From Humibacillus sp. DSM 29435 (GTDB lineage Bacteria; Actinomycetota; Actinomycetes; Actinomycetales; Dermatophilaceae), in contig NZ_MAST01000001.1 in the NCBI RefSeq assembly GCF_001758225.1, forward strand, positions 372,001 to 436,000: a stretch of DNA of 64,000 nucleotides, written 5' to 3'. The position numbers and the translations under genes were made by a program. The number at the start of each line of letters is the position of its first letter. The first letter of the stretch is position 1. The notes below the pieces were generated by a model. That model saw only the letters and a program-made list of their open reading frames with translations, was not told the origin of the DNA and ran no database searches. This document shows, in pieces, positions 8,624 to 19,400 of the stretch.

Positions 8624-9175
8624 CTACGGCCTGCGGCGGCCGAAGCCGGTGAGGGCGCCGAGCATCTCGCTCACCGTGCTCACCAGGTCGAGGGGGGCAT
8701 CATCACCGTGCTGGTGAGCCTGACCGTCAGGGATGGCCATGCAGGCGAGGAAGCGAGAGACCAGAGGGTCGGACGCCCTCTGGGCCAGGCCGGCGCTGAA
8801 GTCCATCGGGGCGCCCCTGAAGACGAGGACGGTGGTCAGGTCAGCCCGGGTTCGAGCGACCTCAGCAGGGGTCTCGGCGGCTGCGAGGTCAAGGGTGATG
8901 TCGATGTCGACCTTGCCGAGTCCGCGCTGCTCGACCCCGATCGCCTGCAGCCGGGCGTGATGTCGATCAGCATCGGCAACCGTCAGCGCCCCCGTTCCGT
9001 GGAACTCCAGCGTGAACGGCCCGAGCCTCGACCGGATGCGCCCCACGAAGTCGTTGCCGTGCACCTCGGTCACTGCGGCACCGGGAAAGCAGCGCCCCAC
9101 CATCAAAAGGTCGGTGAAGTGCGCCCACACGAGCTCGATCGGGGCGTCGAGAACTTTGCTGTGCGTCAGTTTCAT
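8624..9175 (-). CDS. SRPBCC/CoxG-like protein
   Basis: 183 residues from ATG 9175, with an SD-like CGAGGA upstream. It starts MKLTHSKVLDAPIELVW and carries GRCFPGAAVTEVHG then FTLEFHGTG, the pattern of the CoxG branch of the START/SRPBCC fold. In that branch the consensus CIPG lies on the membrane-binding/ligand face. CoxG helps assemble or anchor CO dehydrogenase in carboxydotrophs, but homologues occur widely without cox genes, as here. A lipid or hydrophobic ligand-binding role is the safest description. The gene is divergent from the DUF4097 gene. Confidence 0.72.
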   Translation of the reverse strand: MKLTHSKVLDAPIELVWAHFTDLLMVGRCFPGAAVTEVHGNDFVGRIRSRLGPFTLEFHGTGALTVADADRHHARLQAIGVEQRGLGKVDIDITLDLAAAETPAEVARTRADLTTVLVFRGAPMDFSAGLAQRASDPLVSRFLACMAIPDGQAHQHGDDAPLDLVSTVSEMLGALTGFGRRRP

Positions 9176-9307
9176 CGGAATCCTCGACTGATCGGGAAAG
9201 GCGGCGGCCGCTCCCACCAGTCCTACCCCAGATGACGGTCGCGTGCGGGGCTGCTCGCCCGGCCGCGTCACCGCTACCGTGAGGGTCGAGGGTGGAAGGG
9301 GTGGGCC

Positions 9308-10240
9308 ATGAGCGACGACCACGAGCCGGCGGCGGAGTTCGGGCCACGTCCGCAACTGCCACCGCGACCACCCGTACCGGATGACCGCATCCACGGAGAC
9401 ACCCTGGACGCGATGGGCGAACGGTCGTGGACAGGGTCACCGGGGGCCGCCCCGGCCCCAGGCCCCGACACGCATGGGCCGCCGGCGCGCACGCCGTCGC
9501 CGACAGCGCGGCGCCCCCGCTTCCCGGCGCAGGAGTCGGGGCGGCGCAACCGGCGTCGCCTGGTCGTGCTCGGCGCCGGTGCGCTGCTGCTGATCGGCGG
9601 CCTCAACGTGGGTCGAGACGTGGGGTCCGTGGAGCAGCACACCCGGTTGACCCATGCCGTGACCGGCATCCGGGTGAACGGTGTCGCGGGTGACGTGGAG
9701 GTCTCAGGCGGCGCTCGCGCCGGCACGGTGGAGCTGACCCGGCGGCTGCCCGAGGGGAGTGACCCGTCGTCGCCGGCAGGCGAGACCTGGGAGGGGAGCA
9801 CCCTGGTGATCGATGCCGACCCCGGGTGCGGCCCACTCGTGTTCGGCTGTTCAGCGGACTACACGCTGCGCGTTCCCGACGGCACCGCGGTCACCGTCGA
9901 CGACGGTTCGGGCGACCTGAAGCTCGGCGGAGCGCTGGGTGTCGTCGACGTCAAGACCGGCTCGGGAGACATCACGGCCGACGACGTCAAGTCGGAAGCG
10001 GTTGCGGCCCGTTCGGGCAGTGGAGACATCGACCTCGGCCTGGCGCAGGCACCGGGCCGACTCACCGTCACGTCGGGCTCGGGTGACGTCGAGCTGACGG
10101 TGCCGTCGAACGACACGTATGCCGTCGACCTGACGAGAGGCTCAGGCGACGACGAGGTCACCGTCACGAACGACCCCGCCAGCCCTCGAAAGGTGCAGAT
10201 CCAGACGGGCTCCGGCGATGTGAAGTTCGGCTACCGCTGA
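9308..10240 (+). CDS. Membrane-anchored DUF4097-type beta-strand repeat protein
   Basis: 310 residues. The Pro-rich cytoplasmic N-terminus (1-78) is followed by a basic patch and a single membrane segment (LVVLGAGALLLIGGLNVG, about 84-101). The exterior region is a parallel beta repeat: SGD motifs recur roughly every 20 residues (DGSGDL, TGSGDI, SGSGDI, SGSGDV, RGSGDD, TGSGDV). This is the DUF4097 (DUF4098) pattern. Such proteins are common in actinobacteria, often with PspC or PadR genes, and their function is unknown. None of those partners is adjacent. Confidence 0.8.
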   Translation: MSDDHEPAAEFGPRPQLPPRPPVPDDRIHGDTLDAMGERSWTGSPGAAPAPGPDTHGPPARTPSPTARRPRFPAQESGRRNRRRLVVLGAGALLLIGGLNVGRDVGSVEQHTRLTHAVTGIRVNGVAGDVEVSGGARAGTVELTRRLPEGSDPSSPAGETWEGSTLVIDADPGCGPLVFGCSADYTLRVPDGTAVTVDDGSGDLKLGGALGVVDVKTGSGDITADDVKSEAVAARSGSGDIDLGLAQAPGRLTVTSGSGDVELTVPSNDTYAVDLTRGSGDDEVTVTNDPASPRKVQIQTGSGDVKFGYR

Positions 10241-10399
10241 CACGTCATCGGGCCAGCGGTAGCCGGACTCGCCCCCCACTGCTGCTGCGGTCACGAACTC
10301 CACGGCAGCGGCTCCTCATCAGGAGCGGATGCCTCGAGGCTAGGACCACGAGGCCGGACGCGTCCAGTGTTTGAACCAGATTGGTGACAGACGCTGCTG

Positions 10400-10819
10400 T
10401 CAGCTCGGCGAGCCCGCCGCGAGATCGGTCCCGTCGTCGTCGTCGAAGGCGGAGTGCATGTCGTCGGGTACGGGCGTGCGGGGCCACTCGGCACTGGGCC
10501 GGGCGTCCGTGGCCCCGGTGGGGGAGGTGGCGGGACTGCCCGCCTTGTCGCGCTGCTCCACGAGCTTGTCGAAGCCCTTGTCGACCTGGGAACGAACCTT
10601 CGTCACCGTGTCGATGTGTTTGTCGTTGGTGTTCTCGGCCACCTTCGCCTGGGCCTTGTCGAGGGCGACGTCGACTTTCTCGCGGTTCTCGGCAGCGAAA
10701 CTGCCTACCATCCCCACGGCCGCCTTCACCAGCTCGGCGACGGCATCGCCGAAGTCCTTGGCCTTGTCCTGGAGGTGCACCTCGTCGGCCTTGCGCTTCA
10801 TGTCCTCACCGAACGTCAC
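10400..10819 (-). CDS. MT0933/Rv0909-like antitoxin family protein
   Basis: 139 residues from ATG 10819. The region VDVALDKAQAKVAENTNDKHIDTVTKVRSQVDK follows the short helical Lys/Asp/Ala pattern of the MT0933-like antitoxin family (Rv0909 of M. tuberculosis, paired there with Rv0910). An acidic disordered tail follows. The Rv0910-type toxins are SRPBCC proteins; none adjoins this gene, the nearest being the CoxG-like gene 1.2 kb away. It may therefore be an orphan. A purely structural stress protein is an alternative. Confidence 0.65.
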   Translation of the reverse strand: MTFGEDMKRKADEVHLQDKAKDFGDAVAELVKAAVGMVGSFAAENREKVDVALDKAQAKVAENTNDKHIDTVTKVRSQVDKGFDKLVEQRDKAGSPATSPTGATDARPSAEWPRTPVPDDMHSAFDDDDGTDLAAGSPS

Positions 10820-10925
10820 GGTGACTCCTTCCCTCGCTGGACGGTCACGCCGAACGGCGTGCGTACTCCCACCAGCGTCCTGGATGCCGGCCCGTCAGGG
10901 CAACCCGGGATCACCACGGCCCAAC

Positions 10926-11028
10926 CCTGAACCGACCCCGACCCAACCCCTGACCCAACCCCTGACCCGAGCCTGACCCGAGCCTGACCCGAGCCCGACC
11001 CGACCCAACCCCGACCGACCCGGCTTGC
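10926..11028. repeat. Degenerate 11-12-bp tandem repeat tract (CTGACCC-based)
   Basis: The tract contains two 12-bp units around CCCTGACCCAAC, then three 11-bp units (GCCTGACCCGA twice, GCCCGACCCGA once at 10971-11003), then decayed GACCCAACCCC copies. It fills the gap between the GNAT gene stop (11049) and the antitoxin gene start (10819), so it would sit in the antitoxin 5' region. Confidence 0.85.
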
Positions 11029-11048
11029 TCGGGTCGGTCGGCGACCGC

Positions 11049-12227
11049 TCAGCCCGGAACCACCGAAGGTCGACCGTGCTCCGTGTCGGGCAGCAGCTCC
11101 CAGTGCAGGCCGTCACCCCAGCCACCGCCGGCGAGCTCGTCCACACGGTGCTCGCGACCGAAGGCTACGAAGCCGTTCGACTCGAGCACCCGGTTGCTCG
11201 CCGCGTTGTCGGCCGCCGTCTCGCCCACCATCCGGCGCAGCCCGAGGCCACCCTCGCTCAACGGCGTCAACGCGTGCCGGATGGCGAGGCGCGCCCCCGT
11301 CTTCGCGGCACCGCGCCCCCGCGCGCTCGGGAAGAGCTGGTAGCCGAGCTCGGCCGTGTCGCCGATGGGTCCCCAACGGCTGAAGACGACCATGCCGCCG
11401 AGCGCGCGGTCGGTGGCGGTGTCGGCGACGCACCACTCGACCGACGCTCCCTCGGACATCAGCTCGAACCGGCGCCGGCGCCACCCCTCGAAGGTCTCGC
11501 GGCGCAGCACCGCGTGGGCCGGCATCCAGTGCACGGGGTCGTTCTCGCGGTTCTCGATGGCATCGATGTCGTCGACCCGCCACGGCCGCAGCCGGATGCC
11601 GTCCAGCTCCAGCACCGGCGCCGTCAGCCAGGGGTGCCGCGGGCTCATCGCGTCGCCGCGCCCCAGGCTGGCCTGCCAGGTGTCGAGGGCCGGGCCTTCG
11701 GGGTCGTTCGAGTCGACGTGCGACTCGGGCAGGGTGCCGTGGAAGGTGAATCCAGTGGCCCAGGCCACCCGGCGCGACCCCCAGTTGCCGACGACGGCGC
11801 GCCAGTGGAGCCGAGTCACCGGTCGACCCCACGGCTCGGCGGAGAAGGCGTGGGCCGCCACGAGCCGAACCGCGCGCGCCATGACTCCCTGCCCGCGAGC
11901 CTCGGGGTGCAGGCCGAACCCGAGCGAGGACGTGGTGGGCGTCGCACCGGGGCGCAGGTCGATCGAACCGCCGTAGGCCGGGGCGCCGTCGCGGTCGATC
12001 TCGATCGCCCACTGTCGGGCCCCGAACGGGTCTGCCCAGTCTTTGCAGGTCTGTTCGACCCGGGCCACCGCCTGGTCGAGGGTGTAGCCGCGAGGCACGG
12101 TGGTCCACCGAAGCATCTCGGGGTCGGTGCACTGCTCGGTGATGGCAGGGGCGTCGGCGAGCGTGTGGCCCCGCAGGGTCACGATGCCGTCGCTCAGGGT
12201 GGGCACAGTTGCGCTGACGCTCGACAT
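11049..12227 (-). CDS. Tandem-domain GNAT N-acetyltransferase
   Basis: 392 residues from ATG 12227. Two RimJ/RimL-type acetyltransferase domains are joined in one chain: domain 1 (about 10-180) with the acetyl-CoA motif LGFGLHPEARGQGVMARAV, and domain 2 (about 195-390) with AELGYQLFPSARGRGAAKTG and NAASNRVLESNGF. Both keep the R/Q-x-x-G-x-G/A pyrophosphate loop, so both may be active. RimJ/L relatives acetylate protein N-termini or small amines; the substrate is unknown here. The gene is divergent from the phosphatase gene with about 100 bp between. Confidence 0.87.
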   Translation of the reverse strand: MSSVSATVPTLSDGIVTLRGHTLADAPAITEQCTDPEMLRWTTVPRGYTLDQAVARVEQTCKDWADPFGARQWAIEIDRDGAPAYGGSIDLRPGATPTTSSLGFGLHPEARGQGVMARAVRLVAAHAFSAEPWGRPVTRLHWRAVVGNWGSRRVAWATGFTFHGTLPESHVDSNDPEGPALDTWQASLGRGDAMSPRHPWLTAPVLELDGIRLRPWRVDDIDAIENRENDPVHWMPAHAVLRRETFEGWRRRRFELMSEGASVEWCVADTATDRALGGMVVFSRWGPIGDTAELGYQLFPSARGRGAAKTGARLAIRHALTPLSEGGLGLRRMVGETAADNAASNRVLESNGFVAFGREHRVDELAGGGWGDGLHWELLPDTEHGRPSVVPG

Positions 12228-12330
12228 GGGGTCAGCCTGCCAAACCTGGGCCGCGGTGGGCGAGCCGATTACCGTCGCCATTGCCAGGCCGACTCGTGAC
12301 GGCGCCGTCGAAGTGGCTAGCGTGGAGACC

Positions 12331-13158
12331 GTGGACACCGACGAGGTCATGACCCTGCTGCAGAACGTGGCCGACGAGGTCATCAACCCCCGCTTCCGGT
12401 CGTTGACAGCCGGAGAGATCCACGAGAAGAACCCCGGCGACCTCGTGACCGTCGCCGACCGCGAGGCCGAGGTGCTGATCACCCGCGTGCTGAACGCCGT
12501 GTACCCGGATGCCGTCGTGCTGGGGGAGGAGGCCTACGCCGGCGACCCAGCGCTCATGGGGCGCTACCTCGCCGCCGACCACGCCTTCACCGTCGACCCG
12601 GTCGACGGCACGAAGAACTTCGTGCACGGCTCGGCCGACCACGCCGTGATGGTGGCCGAGACCCGGGGAGGTCAGACCGTTCGGTCGTGGATCTGGCAGC
12701 CCCAGCACGGGCTCGGGTATGCCGCTGAGCTGGGCGGCGGTTGCTACCGAAACGGCGTTCGCGTGAGCCGTGAGACCCCGACTGCACTCACCGATCCCGC
12801 CGAGCTGCGGGGGCGCACCTCGAAGCGGTCGTGGATCGGGGCCTCCCTCGACGGACTATCGCCCATGACACTCACCTGGGTGTCGTGCGGAATCGACTAC
12901 CCCAAGCTCGTCGAGGGCGAGGCCGACTACATCCTCTACCGCGGCGCCGCTCCGTGGGACCACGCGCCGGGGTCGCTGATGCTGGCCGAGGTCGGCGGCT
13001 TCGTGGGCACGGTCGGCGGTCGTGCGTACCAACCGCGCGACAACGACACGGGCGGGCTCATCCCCGCTGCCAGCCAGGCCGCGTACGACGTGGTGCTGCG
13101 GTCGCTGCGGGCGAGCCGGCTGCTCGAGGCCGACCGGCACGCGGTTCCCTCCGACTGA
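12331..13158 (+). CDS. Inositol monophosphatase family enzyme (HisN-like candidate)
   Basis: 275 residues from GTG 12331 (an in-frame GTG at 12322 is also possible). It has the full Mg-dependent phosphatase signature: VTVADREAE, GEEAYAG (metal-binding Glu), DPVDGTKNFVHG (Asp-Pro-Val-Asp-Gly-Thr) and WDHAPGSLMLAEVGG. Members dephosphorylate inositol-1-phosphate, or in actinobacteria histidinol phosphate (HisN). The sequence cannot separate these roles, and no histidine genes are nearby. Upstream in-frame sequence to 12100 has no family similarity and lies in the divergent promoter region. Confidence 0.88.
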   Translation: MDTDEVMTLLQNVADEVINPRFRSLTAGEIHEKNPGDLVTVADREAEVLITRVLNAVYPDAVVLGEEAYAGDPALMGRYLAADHAFTVDPVDGTKNFVHGSADHAVMVAETRGGQTVRSWIWQPQHGLGYAAELGGGCYRNGVRVSRETPTALTDPAELRGRTSKRSWIGASLDGLSPMTLTWVSCGIDYPKLVEGEADYILYRGAAPWDHAPGSLMLAEVGGFVGTVGGRAYQPRDNDTGGLIPAASQAAYDVVLRSLRASRLLEADRHAVPSD

Positions 13159-13414
13159 CGACGGTTGGTGCGCCGGTCAGGTGATCTGCCGATTCGCCCA
13201 CGACCACGACGGCATCCGAGTAGCGTGAGGAGGATCGGCCAACGGGCCGGTTCGCACCATCAGAAGAGACGCCGACCGTCCCCGGCGCCGTTCACCGCCG
13301 ACCGCGGCTGAGGGCCAGGGTGACGCAGTCTCTGCACGCTCGATGCACCGCAGCTTCGTTCATCGCAGTTCCTCAGCAGTCTCGTGGCTCCAATCACGAC
13401 AGGTGAGCAACGCC

Positions 13415-16400
13415 ATGTCGATGTGGGACGACCTACCGCAACCTCTTCGCGACTCCGGCGCGCTCGACGGCGTCCGCCCGCTGCTCGACGACCTGACCGG
13501 GTCGGGCCCGACCGAGACGACCGACGCCGACGGCACGTGGCGCAGCTGGACCGCCGACCAGAACCTGACCAGACCACTCGCCCTCGACCCGCGCACCGGT
13601 GGGTTCGGGGCGGGCCAGGGATCCACCGGCACCCCGATCGAGCTCACCGACCCGCACGTCACGGCGGAGGTCGGCCTGCACCTCGACGGTCCCGGTGGGT
13701 CGACCGACGGTGGCTGGCGGGTGCGCGTCGGGTCGCCGTCGTTCCTCGTGCGGCTGCCGTTCCTGCGGGGCGCGATGCTCGACCCGCAGGGACAGCTGCG
13801 AGCCGACCCGAGCAAGCCGTCGGTCGGGTTCGTGCTGCCCGCCCTGCGGCTGCAGCTCAAGCAGCTCGCCGGCGGCTCGGTGGGCTTCTCGGTGCTGTCG
13901 GCCAGCACCGGCGGCCCGCCCGTCGACCAGATCTACGAGTTCATCCGGATGGACCCGCCCTACGCCCTGCTCGGCCCGTCGGATGCCGTCGGGTTCGCCT
14001 TTCGCACAGCCGTGCTCGACCTGTCGGGCACGGCCGGGCCTGGGGTGCCGGCGGGCGCACGGGCCATGCCCGGCGACTGGCAGGGCTTCTACCTGCCGGA
14101 GGCGCGTCTCTTCGTGTCGCCGAACGGGATGGAGGGCATCGCCGTCAGCGCTGGGGTGCGCAACCTTTGGATCGGTATCGGCATCCACGAGGGCGTCACC
14201 GGGGTGTTCGAGGCCGAGGTCGTCAACCGTGGCACCAACCCCGGCGTCGACGTGCACTTCGCCACCGCTGCCGGCGAGCCGATCGGCGACCCGGGTGTCG
14301 GGGCGGCGCAGCTGCCCGAGATCTCGACCCTCTACGTCGACGTTCACGGCGGCCTGGCCCCGATCACCCTGACGATCGGCGTCGACGGGGTCGCGCACCC
14401 GAACGTCGACCGCGTCACGGTCACGACGCCACCGGCGGGAAGCCTCGCCATCATCGTCACGGCCACCGACGCCGCGCTGCACACGACGACCCGCACCTTC
14501 GCGGCCACGCGGCGAATCGAGCCGGTCACCCCGGGTGTCAGCGGGATGCCGGTCACACTGACCGACACCTCTCACCAGACCGACCGGATGGTCGTCGCGT
14601 CCCAGACCGCCATCAGTGTGACCCTGCGGCTCGGGAGCGGCGTCGCGGCCGATTGGTCGTGGGCTGGCGGCGGGGCCTCGAACGAGAGCGAGGCCACGGT
14701 GCCGGTCGCCGCCGGCGCGACGGTCAGCGTCACCGCCACGACGATCGCCGGTCGAACGCAGTCGCTCGACTGCTACTTCCTCTTCGACCACCCGAAGCCC
14801 GACGAGGGCCACGACTACGCCGTGAACCCCGCCAACACCCACGCCAACCCCTCCATCGACCGCACCCACCCGGCGGGGGCGCCGACCTTCCTCGACGACG
14901 CCCGCGCCCGGCTCGCGGTGGTGGGGGCGGCCACCGCTCTGACGGTCAGCGGCTACGCCTCCTACGAGGGCGTCGAGGCCCAGCACGACCACAACCTGCA
15001 CCTGAGCGAACGTCGCCGGGCGGCCATGTTGGACGCTCTCACCGACGCCGGCTTCACCGCGCTGACCGAGGGGGAGGCGCTCGGCACCGAGCGGGCCGAG
15101 CACCCCGAGACCTTCGACGGTGATCCGGTGCCCGACCAGCCGGGTTCACCGGGATGGTGGCGGGGGCGGGCGGTGACGGCCGACCCACCTGCGGCCGTCA
15201 CCGTCACCGGCGACGTGGCCCGCGGCATCCCGCCCCCTGCCGTGGACACCGACCCACCCCCGCACGACCCCGGCCGACCCGACTGCTTCCACAAGCTGGG
15301 CGCCCGGGTCGAGCTCGTGCGCAGCACCTTCGTGCGGTGCGAGGTGTACGGCGAGTTCGACATCGAGACCGCCACGGAGCAGCGGCTGGCGGCCCACGGC
15401 ACCGCCCCGTTGCGGTCGGGCCCTCGCAACCCCAGCGACGGCATCGTCGCCTTCCTGGTGCGGCTGCGCATCGCGGAGGACCAGGGCTCGTGGGTCGTGA
15501 ACGGTGAGTTCCGGGCTGCCGAGGGCGACCTCGACGGGCTCGCCGAGATGACCGACAGCCAGTCGAACGCGGTCACGCTCAACGTGCTCGGCGCCCTCAG
15601 CATCCTCGCCCCCCTCACCTCGTCGGCGACCGAGCTGTCGCCCGCAGCGGGGGCCGTCGTCGCGCTGGGATCGATCGCGCTCGGGGCGAGCGACCTCATC
15701 CACACGAAACGGCTGACGCTTCGGGGGGCGGAGATCGTCGTCAGCCAGGGCGTCCTCGGGGCCGACGGCACCACCACCGCCTCCGACCGCGGCACCCAGG
15801 TCAGCCTGCTGTTCGACCTCGAGATCGCGTTCTGGTTCGACCTGACCCTCGTGCGCGTCGACCCGGCCCAGCCCATCGTCACCCGCTACAAGGCGATCGG
15901 GGTGCGTTCGCAGTGGGGCGCCGGGGCAGGGGGCTCGCTCGACTACGTGCCGTTGCCGATCTTCGACCCGAGCCGGGGCTACTCACTCGACATCCCCGCC
16001 GGTTCGCTCTCAGCCGTGCCACCGCTCGACAACGTGCTCCGCATCCTCGGTGTGCGGGTCAGCCGTGACAACCCGACCTACCTTGAGGTCGAGGTGGGTC
16101 TGGGTCTCGACCTCGGCATCATCACCATCGACACGGTGCGGGTGCGGGCGCGCGTCGACGGGCCCCCGCTCGACCTGCAGCTGACCAAGTTCGGCGCGAG
16201 CATCGACATCGCCAACGTCATCACCGGCAGCGGCGAGGTGGCCTTCGAGCCGGGCGGCTTCTCGGGCTCTTTCGACCTGCAGATCATCCCCATCCACGTG
16301 CGCGGCAGCGCCACCTTCACCTTCCGCCGTGACGCGACCGGCCTGAGCGGAGTGCTGCTCGGCGCCGAGATCGAGTTTCCGGTGCCCCTCGTGCTCGGCA

Positions 16401-19400
16401 GCTCGGGGCTCGGCATCTTCGGGTTCATGTTCGGGGTCGGCGTGAACCACACCCGCATCGAAGGCACGGGGCAGGTGCCGGCCCTCGACTGGTTGCGCGA
16501 CCAGCTCGGACGCCCCGGCGGAGTGATGGACGGCGCCGGCTGGCAGCTGCATCAGGGCGGGTTCGCCTTTGCGGCAGGGGTGCTCGTCGGAACCCTCGAG
16601 GGCGGCTTCGTCGTGCACCTCAAGGGCCTCGTGGTCATCGAGGTGCCCGGGCCGAGGCTGCTCTTCGTCATGAAGGCCGACGTGCTCAAGCTGCCGCCCA
16701 GCCTCGGCGACCCGAACCAGAGCGCCACCTTCCTCGCCGTGCTCGACCTCGACTTCGGCCGAGGCACCATCACGATCGGCATCGTCGCCGAGTACGAGAT
16801 CGAGGCCATCCTCAAGATCCGCATCCCCGTCACTGCGTTCTTCGACACCAACCACGTGCCCGACTGGTTCGTCGAGCTCGGCACCTACCAGGACCGCGTC
16901 ACCGTCGAGGTGCTCGACGTGATCAGCGGCAGCGGCTACCTGATGATCCACGGCAACGGCGTGAGCATCCCCGTGCCCGGCTTCCCGAGCGTGCCGAACG
17001 GCCTGGCCATCGCCACCGGCTTCCACATCAGCGCGGTGCTCATGGGCAGCAAGGCCGCCCGGCTCTATCTCGAGGTGGCGGGCGGCTTCGACGCGATCGT
17101 CGGCTTCGACCCCTTCTTCGTCGCCGGCAAGATCTACGTCCGCGGCGAGCTGCGCCTCTTCGTCGTGAGCATCGGCGCGTCGGCCGAGCTGACCGTCATG
17201 GTCGGCAAGCGCACCATCGACGGGGTCGTGCACGACGACCCCTACGTACACGGCGAGGTGTGCGGCTCGGTCGACCTGTTCTTCTTCGAGATCAAGGGGT
17301 GCGTGTCACTGACGATCGGCAACGAGCCGGAGGACAACCCGGCCGCCAAGCCGCTCGTGGCCGGGGTGAGCCTCGTCTCCCGTTCCCCCGCGCTGGTCGA
17401 GGGCACCGCCACCGGTCGTGCCGTCGACGCCAAGATCGGGGATGCCGTCGACGCGGCCACCACCAGCCCGCCCCCGCTCCCGGTCGTGCCCCTCGACGCC
17501 ATCCCCGTCATCAGCTTCTCCACGCCCCCGCGAGTCGTCGCGAACTCGGTGCTGGGCGGTCAGCCACTCGGTCAGAACGGCGCGGCCGCCAACCCGTGGA
17601 CCCGCATCGGCGACCGCTGGTGGCGCTACGAGGTGGCCTCGGTCACGCTCCAGGGCCCGCTGCTCCCACCGCCGCCAGAGGGCAAGACCCCCAGCTCCTG
17701 GTGGACCGGAGCCCCGGCCGGCACCACCGTTCCGGTCACGGCCCTGGCCCTGCTCGACTGGCTTCCCACCCCGTTCTCGAGGGCCCTGCCCTACGGCGAG
17801 CAGCTGACCACCTCCGTCGTCGACCGCTGGGGAACGGTGTGCCAACCCGCCGCTCCGGCCGCTCCGGTGCTGTGGACCTTTGACGGCAAGCCGACGGGCC
17901 CGAGCGCTCCCGGCTGGCGGCTGACCGGCATCCCGTGGCCCGACCCGCCCGACACGATCCGATCGGCGCCGGTCGAGGGCGGGCTGACCGTGACCGAGCC
18001 GTGGCGCACGGGCGACGCCGTCATCGACCTCATCCAGGGCACCGATCCCGCGGTCGTGCTGGCGGATGCCGTGCCGTGCCAGCGCGGGCAGGTCGAGCAG
18101 GTGGGGCAGGTCGAGCAGGTGGGGCAGGGCGCGCAGCAGCTCTCGGGGCTCGCGCGGCTGGGGCCGGCTCTGGCCGCCGACGACCCCGGTCGTCCGAGCG
18201 CTCTCGCCAGCGCGTGGTCGGCCGCCCCCGCCGACGTCGCTCTCGAGGTGCTCGACGAGGGGGTGGCCCTGGTCGACGTGCAGGCCACGCTCGCCTCTCG
18301 TTCGTGGGACCCGGCGGCCGGCGACGGCCGGTTGGGCTGCCGCGGAGCGATTCTCAGGGCTCCCTGGCGCGACTCGCTCGACCCGGCCCCGAGAGGCTCC
18401 GAAGACGACCGGGGCGAGGTCAAAGCGGCCTGGTCCGAGTCGGGGTTCGACCCTCACGAGCTGCGCGATGCCGTGCGGTTCACCCCGGGCACGGGGCTGG
18501 ACGCCGCGAGCTTCCTGCTGCTCGTGCCCGAGCGCGCCCTCGCGGGCGGGCTCGTCATCGCGGCGCAGAAGAGCGACGGCGGCATCCTGTTCGAACGTGA
18601 CGTCGAGCCCGCCGACCTCGTGGGCGCGGCGCACCCGCTTCCCCCGGCCTGGGTCGACCCTGGCGGCCCGTGGGCCGACCCGGTCATCCGCGCCGGCTCC
18701 TACGCAGCCCGGGTGCGTGCGACATCGACGGTCGGCCACACCTTCGTGCTCGTCGACCTCGACCGGTTGCCCGACCTGGCCTCCTCGGTCGTGATCGGCT
18801 GGCGAGAGGAGCAGCTTCCCGGACGGAGTAAGGCCAGAGCGCCCTTCTACGTCGTGGCGGCCACCGGCGTCGTCGGGTCGGAGGGCTGGCGCCAGAGCTG
18901 GGACACCGAGACGACGGCCCAGGACCAGGAGGCGTTGCAGACCGCGCTCACACAGGACCCCGACGACCACGCGCTCTTCGCGCCGTCGACGACCTACACC
19001 CTCGACATCGCGTGGGTGGCGGCGTGGCAGAAGGGGGATGCCCAACCCGGCTCGACGGAACCGGGAACGGTGCAGCCTGCCGTGACCCAGTCGTTCCGGT
19101 TCCGCACCGACGCAGCCACCCAGTATCCACACGACCTCGCGCCGTGGCTGCTGACGACCGCGCCCGGCATGGACGACGTGGGCTGGTTCTGCCGTGAACC
19201 TGTGCGTATCGCCTTCGCCACACAGAAGGTCGGCGACCTCTACGCCGCGTACGGCAAACAGCTCAAGGTCGTCGTGCGCAGTGCCTCGGGTGCTCACCCC
19301 GCGCCGCCTGGAGGCACCCCAGGGTCAGGGTTCGTCGTTCCCCTCGAGGTGGGTGAGTACCTCACCGACGCCACCCAGCTCACCGTTCGCACCCCGTGGG

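Noticed and set aside
16010-17251. 413-residue minus-strand frame opposite the giant gene
   Set aside because: Strongly biased His/Asp/Glu composition typical of antisense GC-rich frames; no start signal or domain.
13433-19297. Several long frames opposite or out of phase with the first giant gene (up to 663 residues)
   Set aside because: All follow third-position GC bias of the real gene and encode Arg/Gly/Ala-rich sequence without recognisable domains.
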